Source: Sinomicrobium weinanense
GTDB taxonomy: Bacteria; Bacteroidota; Bacteroidia; Flavobacteriales; Flavobacteriaceae
DNA length: 64,000 nucleotides
Assembly: GCF_018863395.1 (NCBI RefSeq)
Contig: NZ_JAHKRR010000007.1
Coordinates: 124,001-188,000, forward strand
Direction: 5' to 3'
Positions 8,412 to 17,660 of this stretch are shown one piece after another (position 1 is the first letter of the stretch; each line of letters opens with the position of its first letter). Made by a program: the position numbers and the translations under genes. The notes below the pieces were generated by a model. It did not search any database, was not told the origin of the DNA, and was given only the letters and a program-made list of their open reading frames with translations.

Positions 8412-9578
8412 TTAGTCTTGTCGTTGGTTTTCAATGCGTTCAAAAGTTTTCCAGCACTGGTACATGGCACGCGGCACGTGAAAACAACCTTTCCACTTCC
8501 CTCCTTTCAGTGTAAGCAAAGGCTGCCCCTGCCTGTTCAGATACCCGAACCATTCTCCACGGGCAGGATCCGGAAAATGAGACCAGGTATAGTGATGTAC
8601 TTTCTCATACCATTGCCATATGGCATCGTTTTGTGTTTGTTCATATGCCTTGGCCAGTGCTACCAGAGTTTCCAGGTGTACCCACCACAATTTCTGATCC
8701 CATTCCAGTTGTTGGAGCGGATGTCCTTTGGCGTCCATAAAATAAAAGATCCCCCCGTATTTTTCGTCCCAGCTGTACTCAAGGATATTTAAAATGGTCC
8801 GGGTAGCCTTTTCCCGGAGTTCCACATCATTCCGGCGGGCGGCTATATCCAGCATAAACCACATCGCCTCAATGCCGTGCCCCGGATTGAGCAGCCTGCC
8901 TTCGAAACTATCGGATAGCGAATGGTCCTTATGGACAAATTCGTAAACAATACCGGACCTTTCCCGTAAAAAGACCTGCATCACCTCACGGACACTGTGA
9001 TCTATTGTCATTTCCACGTCTTCAGACCCCAGTACATCTTCGAGCTCCAAAACGAGGTTCGACAGGATCATGGGGAGCGAAAACCCTTTTAAGGGCCTGG
9101 CACCGGTGCTTTTCTCATAGCGCCCTTTCGGATTATCCCTCTTCTCTATAATATTGAAATATGTGTTCCTGGCCAGGGTTTTAAACGATCTGTCCCCGGC
9201 TGCCCTGGAATATTGGGCAAAAGCCATAGCCGCAAAACAATCGGAAAAAATGTTATACGGTTCCACCAATGGCCTGCCGTCTCTGGTGGTAGAAAAATAG
9301 ATATTTCCATCCTTGTCCATTCCGTGTTCCCGGATAAAGTCCACACCCGATCTGGCGATATCCAGCCAACGTGGTTCCGGGGCCACATTATTGTATAACA
9401 TGGAGAACATCCAGGCCTGCCTTCCCTGCAGCCACATAAATTTATCTGTATCGTACACTTCACCTGTTTGCGTTAAACAGGTAAAATAGCCTCCATAAGT
9501 GCGGTCCAAAGAATTCTTCTCCCAGAATGGGATGATATTTTCGAAGAGCGTATCTTTATAAAGTTGAGAATATTTCAT
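8412..9578 (-). CDS. AGE-family epimerase (ManNAc/GlcNAc 2-epimerase)
   Basis: The 388 residues form the (alpha/alpha)6-barrel of the N-acylglucosamine 2-epimerase family. Family landmarks are WLQGRQAWMFSMLYN near residue 50, NPGHGIEAMWFMLD in the middle (catalytic-region histidine), WDQKLWWVHLETLVAL, and GKWKGCFHVPRAMYQCW near the end (second catalytic histidine). In sialic-acid catabolism it converts N-acetylmannosamine, released by the lyase, to N-acetylglucosamine. No ManNAc kinase or ManNAc-6-P epimerase is in the window, so the locus appears to use this non-phosphorylated route and a GlcNAc kinase encoded elsewhere. It is the first gene of its operon and has an operator and -7 box immediately upstream. 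Confidence 0.9.
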   Translation of the reverse strand: MKYSQLYKDTLFENIIPFWEKNSLDRTYGGYFTCLTQTGEVYDTDKFMWLQGRQAWMFSMLYNNVAPEPRWLDIARSGVDFIREHGMDKDGNIYFSTTRDGRPLVEPYNIFSDCFAAMAFAQYSRAAGDRSFKTLARNTYFNIIEKRDNPKGRYEKSTGARPLKGFSLPMILSNLVLELEDVLGSEDVEMTIDHSVREVMQVFLRERSGIVYEFVHKDHSLSDSFEGRLLNPGHGIEAMWFMLDIAARRNDVELREKATRTILNILEYSWDEKYGGIFYFMDAKGHPLQQLEWDQKLWWVHLETLVALAKAYEQTQNDAIWQWYEKVHHYTWSHFPDPARGEWFGYLNRQGQPLLTLKGGKWKGCFHVPRAMYQCWKTFERIENQRQD

Positions 9579-9579
9579 A

Positions 9580-9606
9580 TATTATGTATAACATAATACA
9601 AATTTA
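9580..9606 (-). promoter_or_regulatory. Operator plus -7 box of the epimerase-sialidase operon
   Basis: 9580-9598 is a perfect inverted repeat, TATTATGT-ATA-ACATAATA. Its core GT-N3-AC is the half-site form bound by FadR-subfamily GntR regulators. On the minus strand it is immediately preceded by TAAATTTG (9599-9606), which matches the TAnnTTTG -7 box, so a bound protein would cover the transcription start. Related sites occur at 15428-15446 and 16396-16414. Confidence 0.7.
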
Positions 9607-9754
9607 TGTAATTTTGATGATACTGCCATCTTTTTATGGTATTAAATACATAAAATAAAGTATTATATATACCCGGCATTGATTAACAATACTATTTTTG
9701 TAAAAAATCCCGCCCCCGGGATTACCGAATGACGATCTATAACAGGAAAGTGAT

Positions 9755-10474
9755 ATGAAAAAAATGAAAAAAATAGGGCCTGTGGATACCCTGTCCCTGG
9801 TCGATAAGGTAGAGTTGAGGCTTATGCAGTATTTCAAAGAGAACAACCTGAAGCCCGGAGATCCCATCTCCAGGGAGATAGATCTTTCCGAGTCGTTAGG
9901 GGTGAGCCGTACCGTGGTCCGGGAAGCACTGTTGCGTTTACGGACCCTGGGATTTATCGAATCGAAGAAACACCGGGGCATGATCTTCAAAGAACCGGAT
10001 ATCATCAATAATTTTGAACGTATCCTGGACCCTACCCTTCTCGGGGCAAATACTTTAAAGAGTCTATTTGAACTCCGCCTGATCCTGGAAATGGGAATGG
10101 CCGACTTTCTTTTTGAATACAAAACAAAAGAGGATCTGGAGGAGCTGGAGAACATTGTACGAACGGAAGAAGAAACCAGCTATGACAAAACGGTCTTTTC
10201 CCTGGACAAGGAGATTGCTTTTCATGGAAAGCTATACCAGATCTCCAAAAATACCACCCTGCAACGTTTCCAGGACCTGCTGCTACCGGTTTTTGAATAC
10301 CTGTACCAACAAGAAGAGTTCAAAAACAACGGGACTTATGCATACTCATCGGGTAAGTTTGTCACTCACCGAATGTTACTGGACAACCTGAAGGTGGGAA
10401 CTCCCGAGACCTTCCGCAATGCCATGCGAAGGCATCTGGAACCTCACTTTGACCGGATTTTTAACTCCAAATAA
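9755..10474 (+). CDS. FadR-type GntR transcriptional regulator of sialic-acid genes
   Basis: The protein has 239 residues. A winged helix-turn-helix spans about residues 14-80 (ISREIDLSESLGVSRTVVREALLRLRTLGFIES, then a KKHRGMIF wing). A helical FCD ligand-binding domain follows to the C-terminus, with histidines in FHGKLYQIS, THRMLLDNL and MRRHLEPH placed like the metal or ligand ligands of that domain. It is transcribed away from the epimerase operon and towards SusD. The intergenic region holds the operator at 9580-9598 and a possible own -7 box, TATTTTTG, at 9693-9700. By context it is the functional equivalent of NanR, probably a repressor released by a sialic-acid intermediate; the effector is inference. 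Confidence 0.88.
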   Translation: MKKMKKIGPVDTLSLVDKVELRLMQYFKENNLKPGDPISREIDLSESLGVSRTVVREALLRLRTLGFIESKKHRGMIFKEPDIINNFERILDPTLLGANTLKSLFELRLILEMGMADFLFEYKTKEDLEELENIVRTEEETSYDKTVFSLDKEIAFHGKLYQISKNTTLQRFQDLLLPVFEYLYQQEEFKNNGTYAYSSGKFVTHRMLLDNLKVGTPETFRNAMRRHLEPHFDRIFNSK

Positions 10475-10496
10475 AAAGAGGGGCTTCCCCCTCTTT
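10475..10496. terminator. Bidirectional terminator between regulator and SusD
   Basis: The arms AAAGAGGGG (10475-10483) and CCCCTCTTT (10488-10496) pair perfectly around a 4-base loop. On the minus strand the stem runs into TTATTT, a good U-tract ending the SusC-SusD transcript. It also lies directly after the regulator's stop codon on the plus strand. Confidence 0.65.
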
Positions 10497-10568
10497 CTAA
10501 CTAACCCAGACTAAAACCGGCTATCGATACAGGATTGTACTGTTTCTCAGCCAGTTTTTATCCCATAT

Positions 10569-12071
10569 CTATTCATAGCCCGGAGTTTGCTCCAGCATGG
10601 GATTCCTGCCTATCATATCCAGGGTTATCGGCAACAAGAGCTTATATTCCTCGCCGGGGCTTAAAAATTGCACATTATCCGTCACATATTTATCACCTGC
10701 CCTTCGAAGGTCCCACCACCGTTTACCTTCGGCAATAAATTCCTTATATCGTTCATCCAGGATCGCCTTGGTGTTGTCTTCTTCAGAACCATTGACATAT
10801 GCATGTATTGCAGCGTCATAATTCCCGGCATAAGCACGCTTTCTGACCTGGTTGATCTCGGCAGAAGGGTCCTCCCCGAGCCGGTTCTTTACTTCCGCCA
10901 GTAGTAACAGCACGTCCGCATACCGGTATAAAGGGACATCGTTATCCGATATTCTGATGCTTCCGTCAATACTTCCGCCGAATTTACGGATAACAGCACC
11001 AAAATATTGTGCGCCATCATATACGGGATAGCCGGCTCCTCCGTTATCATCTTTATACAGCCGGATAAAAGTAGCGTCTTTCCGGGTATCCAGCGTATCA
11101 TCCGTAAGCAACAATGTTTTTTCAGACGGTCCGTACCTGTTTGCCCCGTTCACGATAAAATCATTCATGGAATTTCCTTTATCGTCGTATTGTGGCTGGA
11201 TCTCCGTGGTCCGCCCCGTAAAACTGCTGTAAAAATTCGTAGCCTGGTCCTGCTCGTATTGAAGGGCAAAAATAAACTCCCTGTTGTTTTCATTGTCTGT
11301 AGACCACAACTCCCCATAATCCGGTTCCAGCTGTACGTCCATATCCTGTATTTGCAGCAAAGCATTTTTAGCCACTGTATAGTCTGCTTCTCCCCCGTTG
11401 AGCAATGTGCCGGACCAGATGTACACCTCTCCCTTAAGCGCCAGGGTTGCTGCTTTGGACCAGTAAATGCGTTTGCCCTGCCAAAAGGAACTATCTCCCC
11501 CGAAAGCATCCAGGGAAGCCGTTATGTCCGATTTTATTTGTGCCATGACATCTCCTTCGGATGATCTCGGCTTGCTCAATCCTTCGGGATTTGTTGTAGC
11601 CAAGGGTTCGGTTGTGATCGGAACACCTCCCCAGGTTTTCAATAAAGTGTAATAATACAGTGCCCTCAGGCCATAAGCCTGTCCCAGCATGTGGTTCTTT
11701 TCAGCTATATTCCCGAACGTTATATCCGGAACATTCAGTAAAAAATCATTTAATTGATGGATCCTGGTATAAATTCCGGCCCAGCCGCCAAAAGGGGCCG
11801 TGGAAACTGTTATGTTAGATTCTATCAGGTTCAGGTTATCAGGAGATTCAAACGTTTGCCCTCCCCATACATCACTCCGGATCTCCCCGAGCAACCACAT
11901 CGTAGAATTCAGATCCCGCAATGAACCGTAAAGTCCGGAATGTGCAGCTCTGGCACCGTTTTCCGAATCCCAGAACCCGGAAGCTGTTAATTCACTTGGC
12001 GCTGTTAACTCCAATTCGCTTTCGCACGAACCGAGTATTGTCAATGCTAAAAATATATATAAATATCGCAT
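10569..12071 (-). CDS. SusD/RagB family outer-membrane lipoprotein (sialoglycan locus)
   Basis: The protein has 500 residues with a lipoprotein signal MRYLYIFLALTILGSC (Cys16). The start of the mature protein, SELTASGFWDSENGARAAHSGLY, and the helical TPR-like core (AYGLRALYYYTLLKTWGGVPI) are typical of RagB/SusD proteins. The C-terminal part ending RWWDLRRAG...LLLPI...NPMLEQTPGYE is the usual family ending. It is a surface glycan-binding lid on the partner SusC channel. The gene starts 10 bases after the SusC stop, so the two are translated from one message. Its substrate is inferred to be sialic acid or a sialylated oligosaccharide from the surrounding genes. Confidence 0.93.
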   Translation of the reverse strand: MRYLYIFLALTILGSCESELELTAPSELTASGFWDSENGARAAHSGLYGSLRDLNSTMWLLGEIRSDVWGGQTFESPDNLNLIESNITVSTAPFGGWAGIYTRIHQLNDFLLNVPDITFGNIAEKNHMLGQAYGLRALYYYTLLKTWGGVPITTEPLATTNPEGLSKPRSSEGDVMAQIKSDITASLDAFGGDSSFWQGKRIYWSKAATLALKGEVYIWSGTLLNGGEADYTVAKNALLQIQDMDVQLEPDYGELWSTDNENNREFIFALQYEQDQATNFYSSFTGRTTEIQPQYDDKGNSMNDFIVNGANRYGPSEKTLLLTDDTLDTRKDATFIRLYKDDNGGAGYPVYDGAQYFGAVIRKFGGSIDGSIRISDNDVPLYRYADVLLLLAEVKNRLGEDPSAEINQVRKRAYAGNYDAAIHAYVNGSEEDNTKAILDERYKEFIAEGKRWWDLRRAGDKYVTDNVQFLSPGEEYKLLLPITLDMIGRNPMLEQTPGYE

Positions 12072-12081
12072 GGCGTTTGTT

Positions 12082-15000
12082 TTAAAAGGTTAAATCAAGT
12101 CCAACAGTAAATGTTCTCGGTACGGGGAATTCTCCGTACTGATATCCTCCCCTTTCAGGTGTATCTCCGCTATAGCTCTTAAAATAATGCAGATTACTTC
12201 CTGTTACATACAACCTCAACCGGTTTATCTTATCTTTAAAAACCTCTGTCGGCAGGTCGTAACTCAGGGTAACTTCCCTTAAGGCCAGGTAGTCCCCTTT
12301 TTCCCAAAAATGACTGTTTACTACGGCTTCACTACCTCTGAAAATATTTCGCTGTGCATCTACAAACACAAACCTGGGGATGTCCGTATGGCGGTTTTCG
12401 GGTGTCCAGGAGTCAAGGACAAGGGCATCCTGGTTTAGATTGCCCTGCGTCTGTGCCAGCCCTTTACCCCGAATGTGATTGTATATAACATGCCCGGTAG
12501 CAAAATCGGTCTTTACAAACAATCCGAAATTCTTGTATTTCAAATTCGTACTGAGGCCCCCGATAAAGTCCGGAGTAGTCCTTCCAATGACCTTTCTGTC
12601 ATAACTATTAATAACATCATCATTATTTACATCCACCCATGCCACATCGCCAGGGTATCGCTTGGTGGGGTCGGGCAGTAATTCGTCCTGTCTGCCAGCA
12701 TGTGCATCTACCTCGGCCTGGTCTGCATAGATATAATCCTGTTCATAGGTTACCACAAGATCCGTCCCAACCCGTTGTCCTTCCTGTAAACCACCGACCC
12801 ATTCTAATTCGCCGGTATTCGGGTTATAGATCTGCGAACCTCCTTGCCGGTTCAGTTCATTATCGTTATCCGGTAGTTGCTGTACAAAACTTTTGATATG
12901 AGATACAGAGCCATTCACATTCCAGCTAAAATCTTCATTGCGGATTATATCGGCATTTAATTGCAGTTCAAGACCTTTGTTCCTCAATATACCGTTATTC
13001 GTCCTTATGGAACCGAACCCTGTCCAGTATGGCAATGTTAAATCTGATATCTTGTCTTCTACGTCGCGTATAAAATAATCGGCTATTATATTAATCCTGT
13101 TCTTGAAGAACGATATATCCAGCCCCATATTGAAGGTTGTAGAACGTTCCCACTGTAAATCGGGAGTAGGAAGGCCTGTGTTTGCATAACCGGTCTGGCC
13201 ATCGTAAATACCCTGGGAACCATAAGAACCGAAGGTCACATAATTGGCCGTGTAATCGGCCTGGCCGGGAACTACCAATGACGCCAGGTTTCCGTTCACA
13301 CCATAACTAAGCCTCGGTTTTAGGTTTGAGATCACTTTACTTACAGGAGAATCCATAAAAAAGCCTTCTTTATGCACATTCCATCCTATCGAGGCACCCG
13401 GGAAGAACCCGAACTTCTCATTGCCGAGCCTGGACGAGCCATCCCGCCTGAACGTAAGGCTTACAAGATATTTGTCCTTAAAATCGTAATTCAAGCGCCC
13501 GAAAGTGGAAACAATAATATTTTCCGATTTGAAACTGCTGGGCACGCCATTGGCCTCACTACCGGCATTAAGGGTATAGATAAAGTCTGTAGGGGAATTT
13601 TTGGTCCCTGCACTACTTAAAAAAATATTGTCTTTATAATATTCCGCACCGAGCAATAAGTCGAAATTATGCTCACCAAAGGACTTCGCGTAATTCAGGG
13701 TTCCCGTTAATTGATTTCTAAGCGTTCGTTCCAGGCTGGTAGAGGCGTTTCTTGTTGTAATAAGCGTACTTCCGTTTAAATATGCCTTATTAAACGATTC
13801 GTTATGATTGTTGATCGTGAAATGACTTCCTTTTAAGGACAAGGTCAGGTCGGACATTATATCCCAATCCATCCCGACAGAAGCCGATAATCGTTGTTCT
13901 ATATTTTCTCTTATAAATTTATCCTGGTAATACAACGGATTGCCAAATCCGCTATTGGTCCCGGGATTGTACTCATCTGACAAACTTCCGTCTTCATTAT
14001 TGTTATAGGTCCTGGAGGTAGGCGCCTGACCGGCAAATCTTCTAAATACGGTATCGTCGTTCCCCAAAGGGCTTCTGTTCAGGTTGGAATGTGAATACAG
14101 TATATTGGAATTTACCCTGAACTTATCGGAAATCTGGTAGGACCCGCTGAATTTACCGGAATACCGTTTAAACCCGGACCCCAGGATCAACCCTTCATTG
14201 TCCAGATATCCCAGTCCCAAGTAATAAGTCCCTTTTTCATTGCCTCCATCAAAGGACAGGTAGTGATCTGTGGTTTGACTGGACTGGTATATGTTGTCAC
14301 TGACATCATTTTCCAGAAAGAGGATCTGCCTGGCCGGATCGAGTGGGTCGGCCATGGTACTCCATCCCGGCCTGTTCAGCAAATACCTGTTGTTTTCAGT
14401 CAGGTATTGGACCGTAAAAGGTGAATTGGTGGTATTCCCTCCGGTACCGAATGCCGTAGGGCCATCCAGAAAAGCGGCAAACCCATTCGGATTATTGGTC
14501 GCTTCCCTATAGTATTGGACAGCCTGCCGGTTGTATTTAATAAAATCTGCCGCACCGAGATATTCGGGTGTTTCCCGTTTGTAATTCATGCTGTATTTCT
14601 GCTTATAGTTAATGCTCGACCTGCCCACTTTCCCGGTTTTTGTGGTCACCAGGATCACACCGTTCGCAGACCGCGCTCCGTAGATAGCTGTGGCCGCGGC
14701 ATCTTTTAACACCTCTATCGACTCTATATCATCGGCATTTAAGGCATAAAAACTACCGGGTATCCCGTCTATAAGTATCAGGGGAGAGCCGGAACCGTCG
14801 AAGCTGGTCCCTCCTCTCAAAATAATTTCCGGGGTAGAACCGGGCTGTCCGGTGGTATTGGTAACCCTTAACCCGGCTATGGTACCCTGCAATGCTGTAG
14901 CGGCATTTGACCTGGTTGATGTTTCCAGAATACGGGTATCTAATTTGGAAACCGAGGTGGTTAATTTGGCCCTGGACTGTTTTCCATATCCCGTAACTAC

Positions 15001-15384
15001 CACTTCATCCAGTACGGACAAGTCTTCCTGAAGAGCCACATTAATCGTCGATCGATCCTGCACAGGTATTTCTTCCGACACATATCCCATATAACTGAAG
15101 ACCAGAATATCGCCGGGGTCAACCATGATATTGAACTGCCCGTCAAAGTCCGTTTGGGTTCCCCGGGCAGTCCCTTTAACTAATATTGTTGCCCCGGGCA
15201 ATGGTACATTGTCCTGGTCGGAAACACTCCCGGAAATTTCCCTTTGTTGTGCAAAAACATCAGAAGAAAAACCACAAAAGGCAAAAATTAAAAATAGTAG
15301 TGTTGTAATATGCCCTCCTTTCTTCAAGCCTGGGGAGAGGGGACCATTATCCCTGCCTCCCTTCTTTAGTTCTGATCGTTTCAT
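12082..15384 (-). CDS. SusC/RagA family TonB-linked outer-membrane transporter
   Basis: The protein has 1,100 residues. After a long basic leader and signal helix ending VFAQ, a carboxypeptidase-regulatory-like domain runs over about residues 47-125 (ISGSVSDQDNVPLPGATILVKG...). The TonB box VLDEVVVTGYGKQ and the plug domain follow (PLILIDGIPG, IESIEVLKDAAATAIYGARSANGVILVTTK). The rest is the 22-strand beta-barrel ending TFTVGLDLTF with a terminal aromatic. It imports the glycan bound by the adjacent SusD using TonB energy. There is no STN domain, so unlike the 46.8-50.4 kb SusC it is not expected to signal to a FecR. An operator-like repeat lies 44 bases upstream, between it and the lyase. 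Confidence 0.95.
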   Translation of the reverse strand: MKRSELKKGGRDNGPLSPGLKKGGHITTLLFLIFAFCGFSSDVFAQQREISGSVSDQDNVPLPGATILVKGTARGTQTDFDGQFNIMVDPGDILVFSYMGYVSEEIPVQDRSTINVALQEDLSVLDEVVVTGYGKQSRAKLTTSVSKLDTRILETSTRSNAATALQGTIAGLRVTNTTGQPGSTPEIILRGGTSFDGSGSPLILIDGIPGSFYALNADDIESIEVLKDAAATAIYGARSANGVILVTTKTGKVGRSSINYKQKYSMNYKRETPEYLGAADFIKYNRQAVQYYREATNNPNGFAAFLDGPTAFGTGGNTTNSPFTVQYLTENNRYLLNRPGWSTMADPLDPARQILFLENDVSDNIYQSSQTTDHYLSFDGGNEKGTYYLGLGYLDNEGLILGSGFKRYSGKFSGSYQISDKFRVNSNILYSHSNLNRSPLGNDDTVFRRFAGQAPTSRTYNNNEDGSLSDEYNPGTNSGFGNPLYYQDKFIRENIEQRLSASVGMDWDIMSDLTLSLKGSHFTINNHNESFNKAYLNGSTLITTRNASTSLERTLRNQLTGTLNYAKSFGEHNFDLLLGAEYYKDNIFLSSAGTKNSPTDFIYTLNAGSEANGVPSSFKSENIIVSTFGRLNYDFKDKYLVSLTFRRDGSSRLGNEKFGFFPGASIGWNVHKEGFFMDSPVSKVISNLKPRLSYGVNGNLASLVVPGQADYTANYVTFGSYGSQGIYDGQTGYANTGLPTPDLQWERSTTFNMGLDISFFKNRINIIADYFIRDVEDKISDLTLPYWTGFGSIRTNNGILRNKGLELQLNADIIRNEDFSWNVNGSVSHIKSFVQQLPDNDNELNRQGGSQIYNPNTGELEWVGGLQEGQRVGTDLVVTYEQDYIYADQAEVDAHAGRQDELLPDPTKRYPGDVAWVDVNNDDVINSYDRKVIGRTTPDFIGGLSTNLKYKNFGLFVKTDFATGHVIYNHIRGKGLAQTQGNLNQDALVLDSWTPENRHTDIPRFVFVDAQRNIFRGSEAVVNSHFWEKGDYLALREVTLSYDLPTEVFKDKINRLRLYVTGSNLHYFKSYSGDTPERGGYQYGEFPVPRTFTVGLDLTF

Positions 15385-15427
15385 AATAGTTGAGTTTGGT
15401 TAATGATTATAAAAGCTAGTTAAATTG

Positions 15428-15446
15428 TATTATGTATAACATTATA
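15428..15446 (-). promoter_or_regulatory. Second putative NanR-type operator, upstream of SusC
   Basis: TATTATGT-ATA-ACATTATA differs at one position from a perfect inverted repeat and shares the 13-base core with the site at 9580-9598. It lies in the 77-base gap between the lyase stop and the SusC start. The preceding minus-strand bases (TTTAATTT) are only a weak -7 box, so this may be an internal promoter or a secondary binding site. Confidence 0.6.
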
Positions 15447-15461
15447 AATTAAAAAAATAGA

Positions 15462-16388
15462 TTATGGCTCCGGATTTACCCGTAAATGGCCAAAATAGCG
15501 ATTCAATACCGCATCCTTCTCGAATTCCTCCAATAAGGTTTTCAATTGTGTATCAGACAATGTATTATGTGGAAACCGGCTCGGGCCCAGATCCAGCCCG
15601 AACACCCTCATAAAGCTCTTCCCTGCACCGTTAAAACCGGCTGTACCGTCCAGGAGCTCCACAAATTTCACCGCTTTTTCCTGTAAATCCGAGGCTTGGC
15701 GGTAATCCTGCCGGTTGAATGCCTCAAGTATATCCCTGTACAATGGAAACAGGTGATTGTAGGTACTGCCTACCCATCCCCTTATGCCGAAGGGCAGGCT
15801 GGACAGGAACATTTCATCAATACCGAAAAGAATCTCCTCTTTTCCGGATTCCCAGGTCAGGGAGACGCATTTTTGTATATCTGTCAGGTCGTTATGCGTA
15901 AATTTAATTCCTGAAAAATTCGGGATTTCTTCGCGAGCAATTTTAATAAAATCGGACATCTTGAAATCTACCCCCGAAAGCACCGGAATATGGTAATAAT
16001 AAAAAGGTAACCCGGGAGCTGCCCCAGCTATCTCCCTACAATACTGAACGAGTTTGCCCAGGTCCTTAACCCCAAAATAGTACGGGGCAATTGCAGAGAT
16101 AGCATCCGCAAAATGAAGCGAATGTTCCGCCAGTTCACAGGCTTCTTTCAAAGAAGTATGCCCCACCTGATTTATCACGTAAAGACTGTTTTGCCTTTCC
16201 TTACCCCAAGCCTCGATCAACATTTTTCTCTCTTCAATGGTCAATGACACAAAATCACCGGTAGAACCATTTACAAAAACTCCCCAAACCCCATTTCCGG
16301 AGAGATAATCTGCATAGCGGTGTATTATTTCCGTGTTCAAGGAATAATCTTCCTGCATGGGAGCATAGGTAGCTGCTATTATTTTCAT
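15462..16388 (-). CDS. nanA: N-acetylneuraminate lyase
   Basis: The 308 residues form the TIM barrel of the DHDPS/NAL family. Motifs are GSTGD at 41-45 (pyruvate carboxylate binding), YYHIPVLSG at about 131-139 with the catalytic tyrosine, and IKFTHNDL with the Schiff-base lysine at 162. GIDEMF corresponds to the GYDE segment that contacts sialic acid in known lyases. These residues favour sialate lyase over dihydrodipicolinate synthase. It cleaves N-acetylneuraminate to ManNAc and pyruvate in the cytoplasm, feeding the epimerase at 8412-9578. It is the first gene of a unit continuing into SusC and SusD and has its own operator and -7 box. Confidence 0.92.
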   Translation of the reverse strand: MKIIAATYAPMQEDYSLNTEIIHRYADYLSGNGVWGVFVNGSTGDFVSLTIEERKMLIEAWGKERQNSLYVINQVGHTSLKEACELAEHSLHFADAISAIAPYYFGVKDLGKLVQYCREIAGAAPGLPFYYYHIPVLSGVDFKMSDFIKIAREEIPNFSGIKFTHNDLTDIQKCVSLTWESGKEEILFGIDEMFLSSLPFGIRGWVGSTYNHLFPLYRDILEAFNRQDYRQASDLQEKAVKFVELLDGTAGFNGAGKSFMRVFGLDLGPSRFPHNTLSDTQLKTLLEEFEKDAVLNRYFGHLRVNPEP

Positions 16389-16395
16389 ATAATTG

Positions 16396-16421
16396 TATTA
16401 TGTATTACATATACAAATATA
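16396..16421 (-). promoter_or_regulatory. Third putative NanR-type operator plus -7 box, upstream of the lyase
   Basis: 16396-16414 reads TATTATGT-ATT-ACATATAC, a slightly degenerate copy of the inverted repeat. The minus-strand box TATATTTG at 16414-16421 abuts and overlaps it by one base, the same arrangement as in front of the epimerase. The ATG follows only a few bases downstream of the operator. Confidence 0.65.
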
Positions 16422-16523
16422 TGAATTTTTCCATACGATGTATTATTTTATAAAAATTTCGATATTATTCCCAATAAACCACTTTATATTTTTATAAGAA
16501 GACTGCCTATTAAACCCTAAAAA

Positions 16524-17660
16524 TTGTATGCAAAAGAAGGGCCGTATTTATCCAGTGTTCCCCCATATGGGTACAGAAAAGCGGGAGAATGTAAAGAACG
16601 TATTCTTGTTGTGGAAGATAGAGAAGCCAAAATCGTTAGGTTTATATTCGATGCCTACCTTCGAAAAATCCCGTTGTACATAATAAGGGAAAAAGCTTGT
16701 AAAATTGGTTTTCAAAGAAAGGGAAATACGGCTATACAAAGAATACTCAAAAATCCTGCTTATGCAGGGTTACTTAAAGTTAAACCTTTCAAAAACTATC
16801 CTGGCGGACTGTTTCCTGGAGCACACGAACCCATTATTGACAGAGTAACCTGGCATGAGGTGCAAACTAAAATGAAAAAGCCCAAGAAAACAAGAACTAA
16901 AATTGATGACAATATACCCTTAAGAGGAATCTTAAAATGCCATTGTGGAAAACCACTCACCGGTGCGGCTTCAAGAGGCAAATCGGGTAGGTATTATTAC
17001 TATTACAAGTGTGCCTCACCCGGGCATAATAATATCAGTGCCATAAAAGCATATCATCAATTCCTAGGTATATGCGAATTTATGAGTTTAACCAAAAGGA
17101 AAATTCAACAAATTAAAGAAAAATGTCATCTTCGCATGGAATCTTTGATAAAAAGGAACAGAAAGGTTGTAAAAACAAAAAAGCAACAATTAGAACAGGT
17201 AAAAGAAAAACTCTATAGTGTAGAAGAAAAATGGATAAAAAACGAAATCAAAAAGGATACCTATAACAGATGGTACACAACCTATAATCATAACATTCTT
17301 GAATTGGGGGATGCTATAAAACGTTTAAGTCAAAATAAAATATTTGATCTGTTAACTAAAAACCTCGACTTCCCCGGTGACGTACGTCATATCTATGCTT
17401 CCATAAATACTATAAAGAAAAGAGTGTTTGTCAGCATGGTATTCCACAATAATTTATATTATCAAAATGACATTTACCGAACACCAACAATGATGGAACT
17501 GTTTACTCACAACCATTCAAAAATGAAAGAAAAAAGGCTCCTTGTTTATGAAAAGAAAACAGCATTCCGTAAGAATGTACCATTGTGTGAGAATACCGAA
17601 ATATCCATAGAGCGTCTTATCCTCTTTTTAATGTTTTTGGATAGCCTGAAAATATCATAG
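16524..17660 (+). pseudogene. N-terminally truncated serine recombinase
   Basis: The frame opens at a TTG (16524) right after a stop at 16518-16520 and gives 378 residues. It begins at PPYGYRK, which in intact large serine recombinases lies after the catalytic resolvase domain. The recombinase domain follows (about residues 15-105, with KNPAYAGLLKVK). A zinc-ribbon-like stretch (LKCHCGKPLTGAASRG...YYYYKCASPGH) and a basic coiled coil come next. The C-terminal FDLL...YRT segment is typical of Bacteroidota members. The catalytic serine domain is absent, so it cannot recombine DNA alone. It is clearly A+T-richer than neighbouring genes. It lies next to the tRNA-proximal repeat of the putative island, where an integrase is expected. 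Confidence 0.82.

Noticed and set aside
15462-16388. Dihydrodipicolinate synthase for lysine synthesis
   Set aside because: The GIDEMF segment, GSTGD loop and the sialidase, epimerase and SusCD neighbours fit N-acetylneuraminate lyase better.
16524-17660. Reading the recombinase as an active integrase of the island
   Set aside because: The catalytic serine domain is absent and an in-frame stop lies immediately before the first usable start, so the protein cannot act alone.
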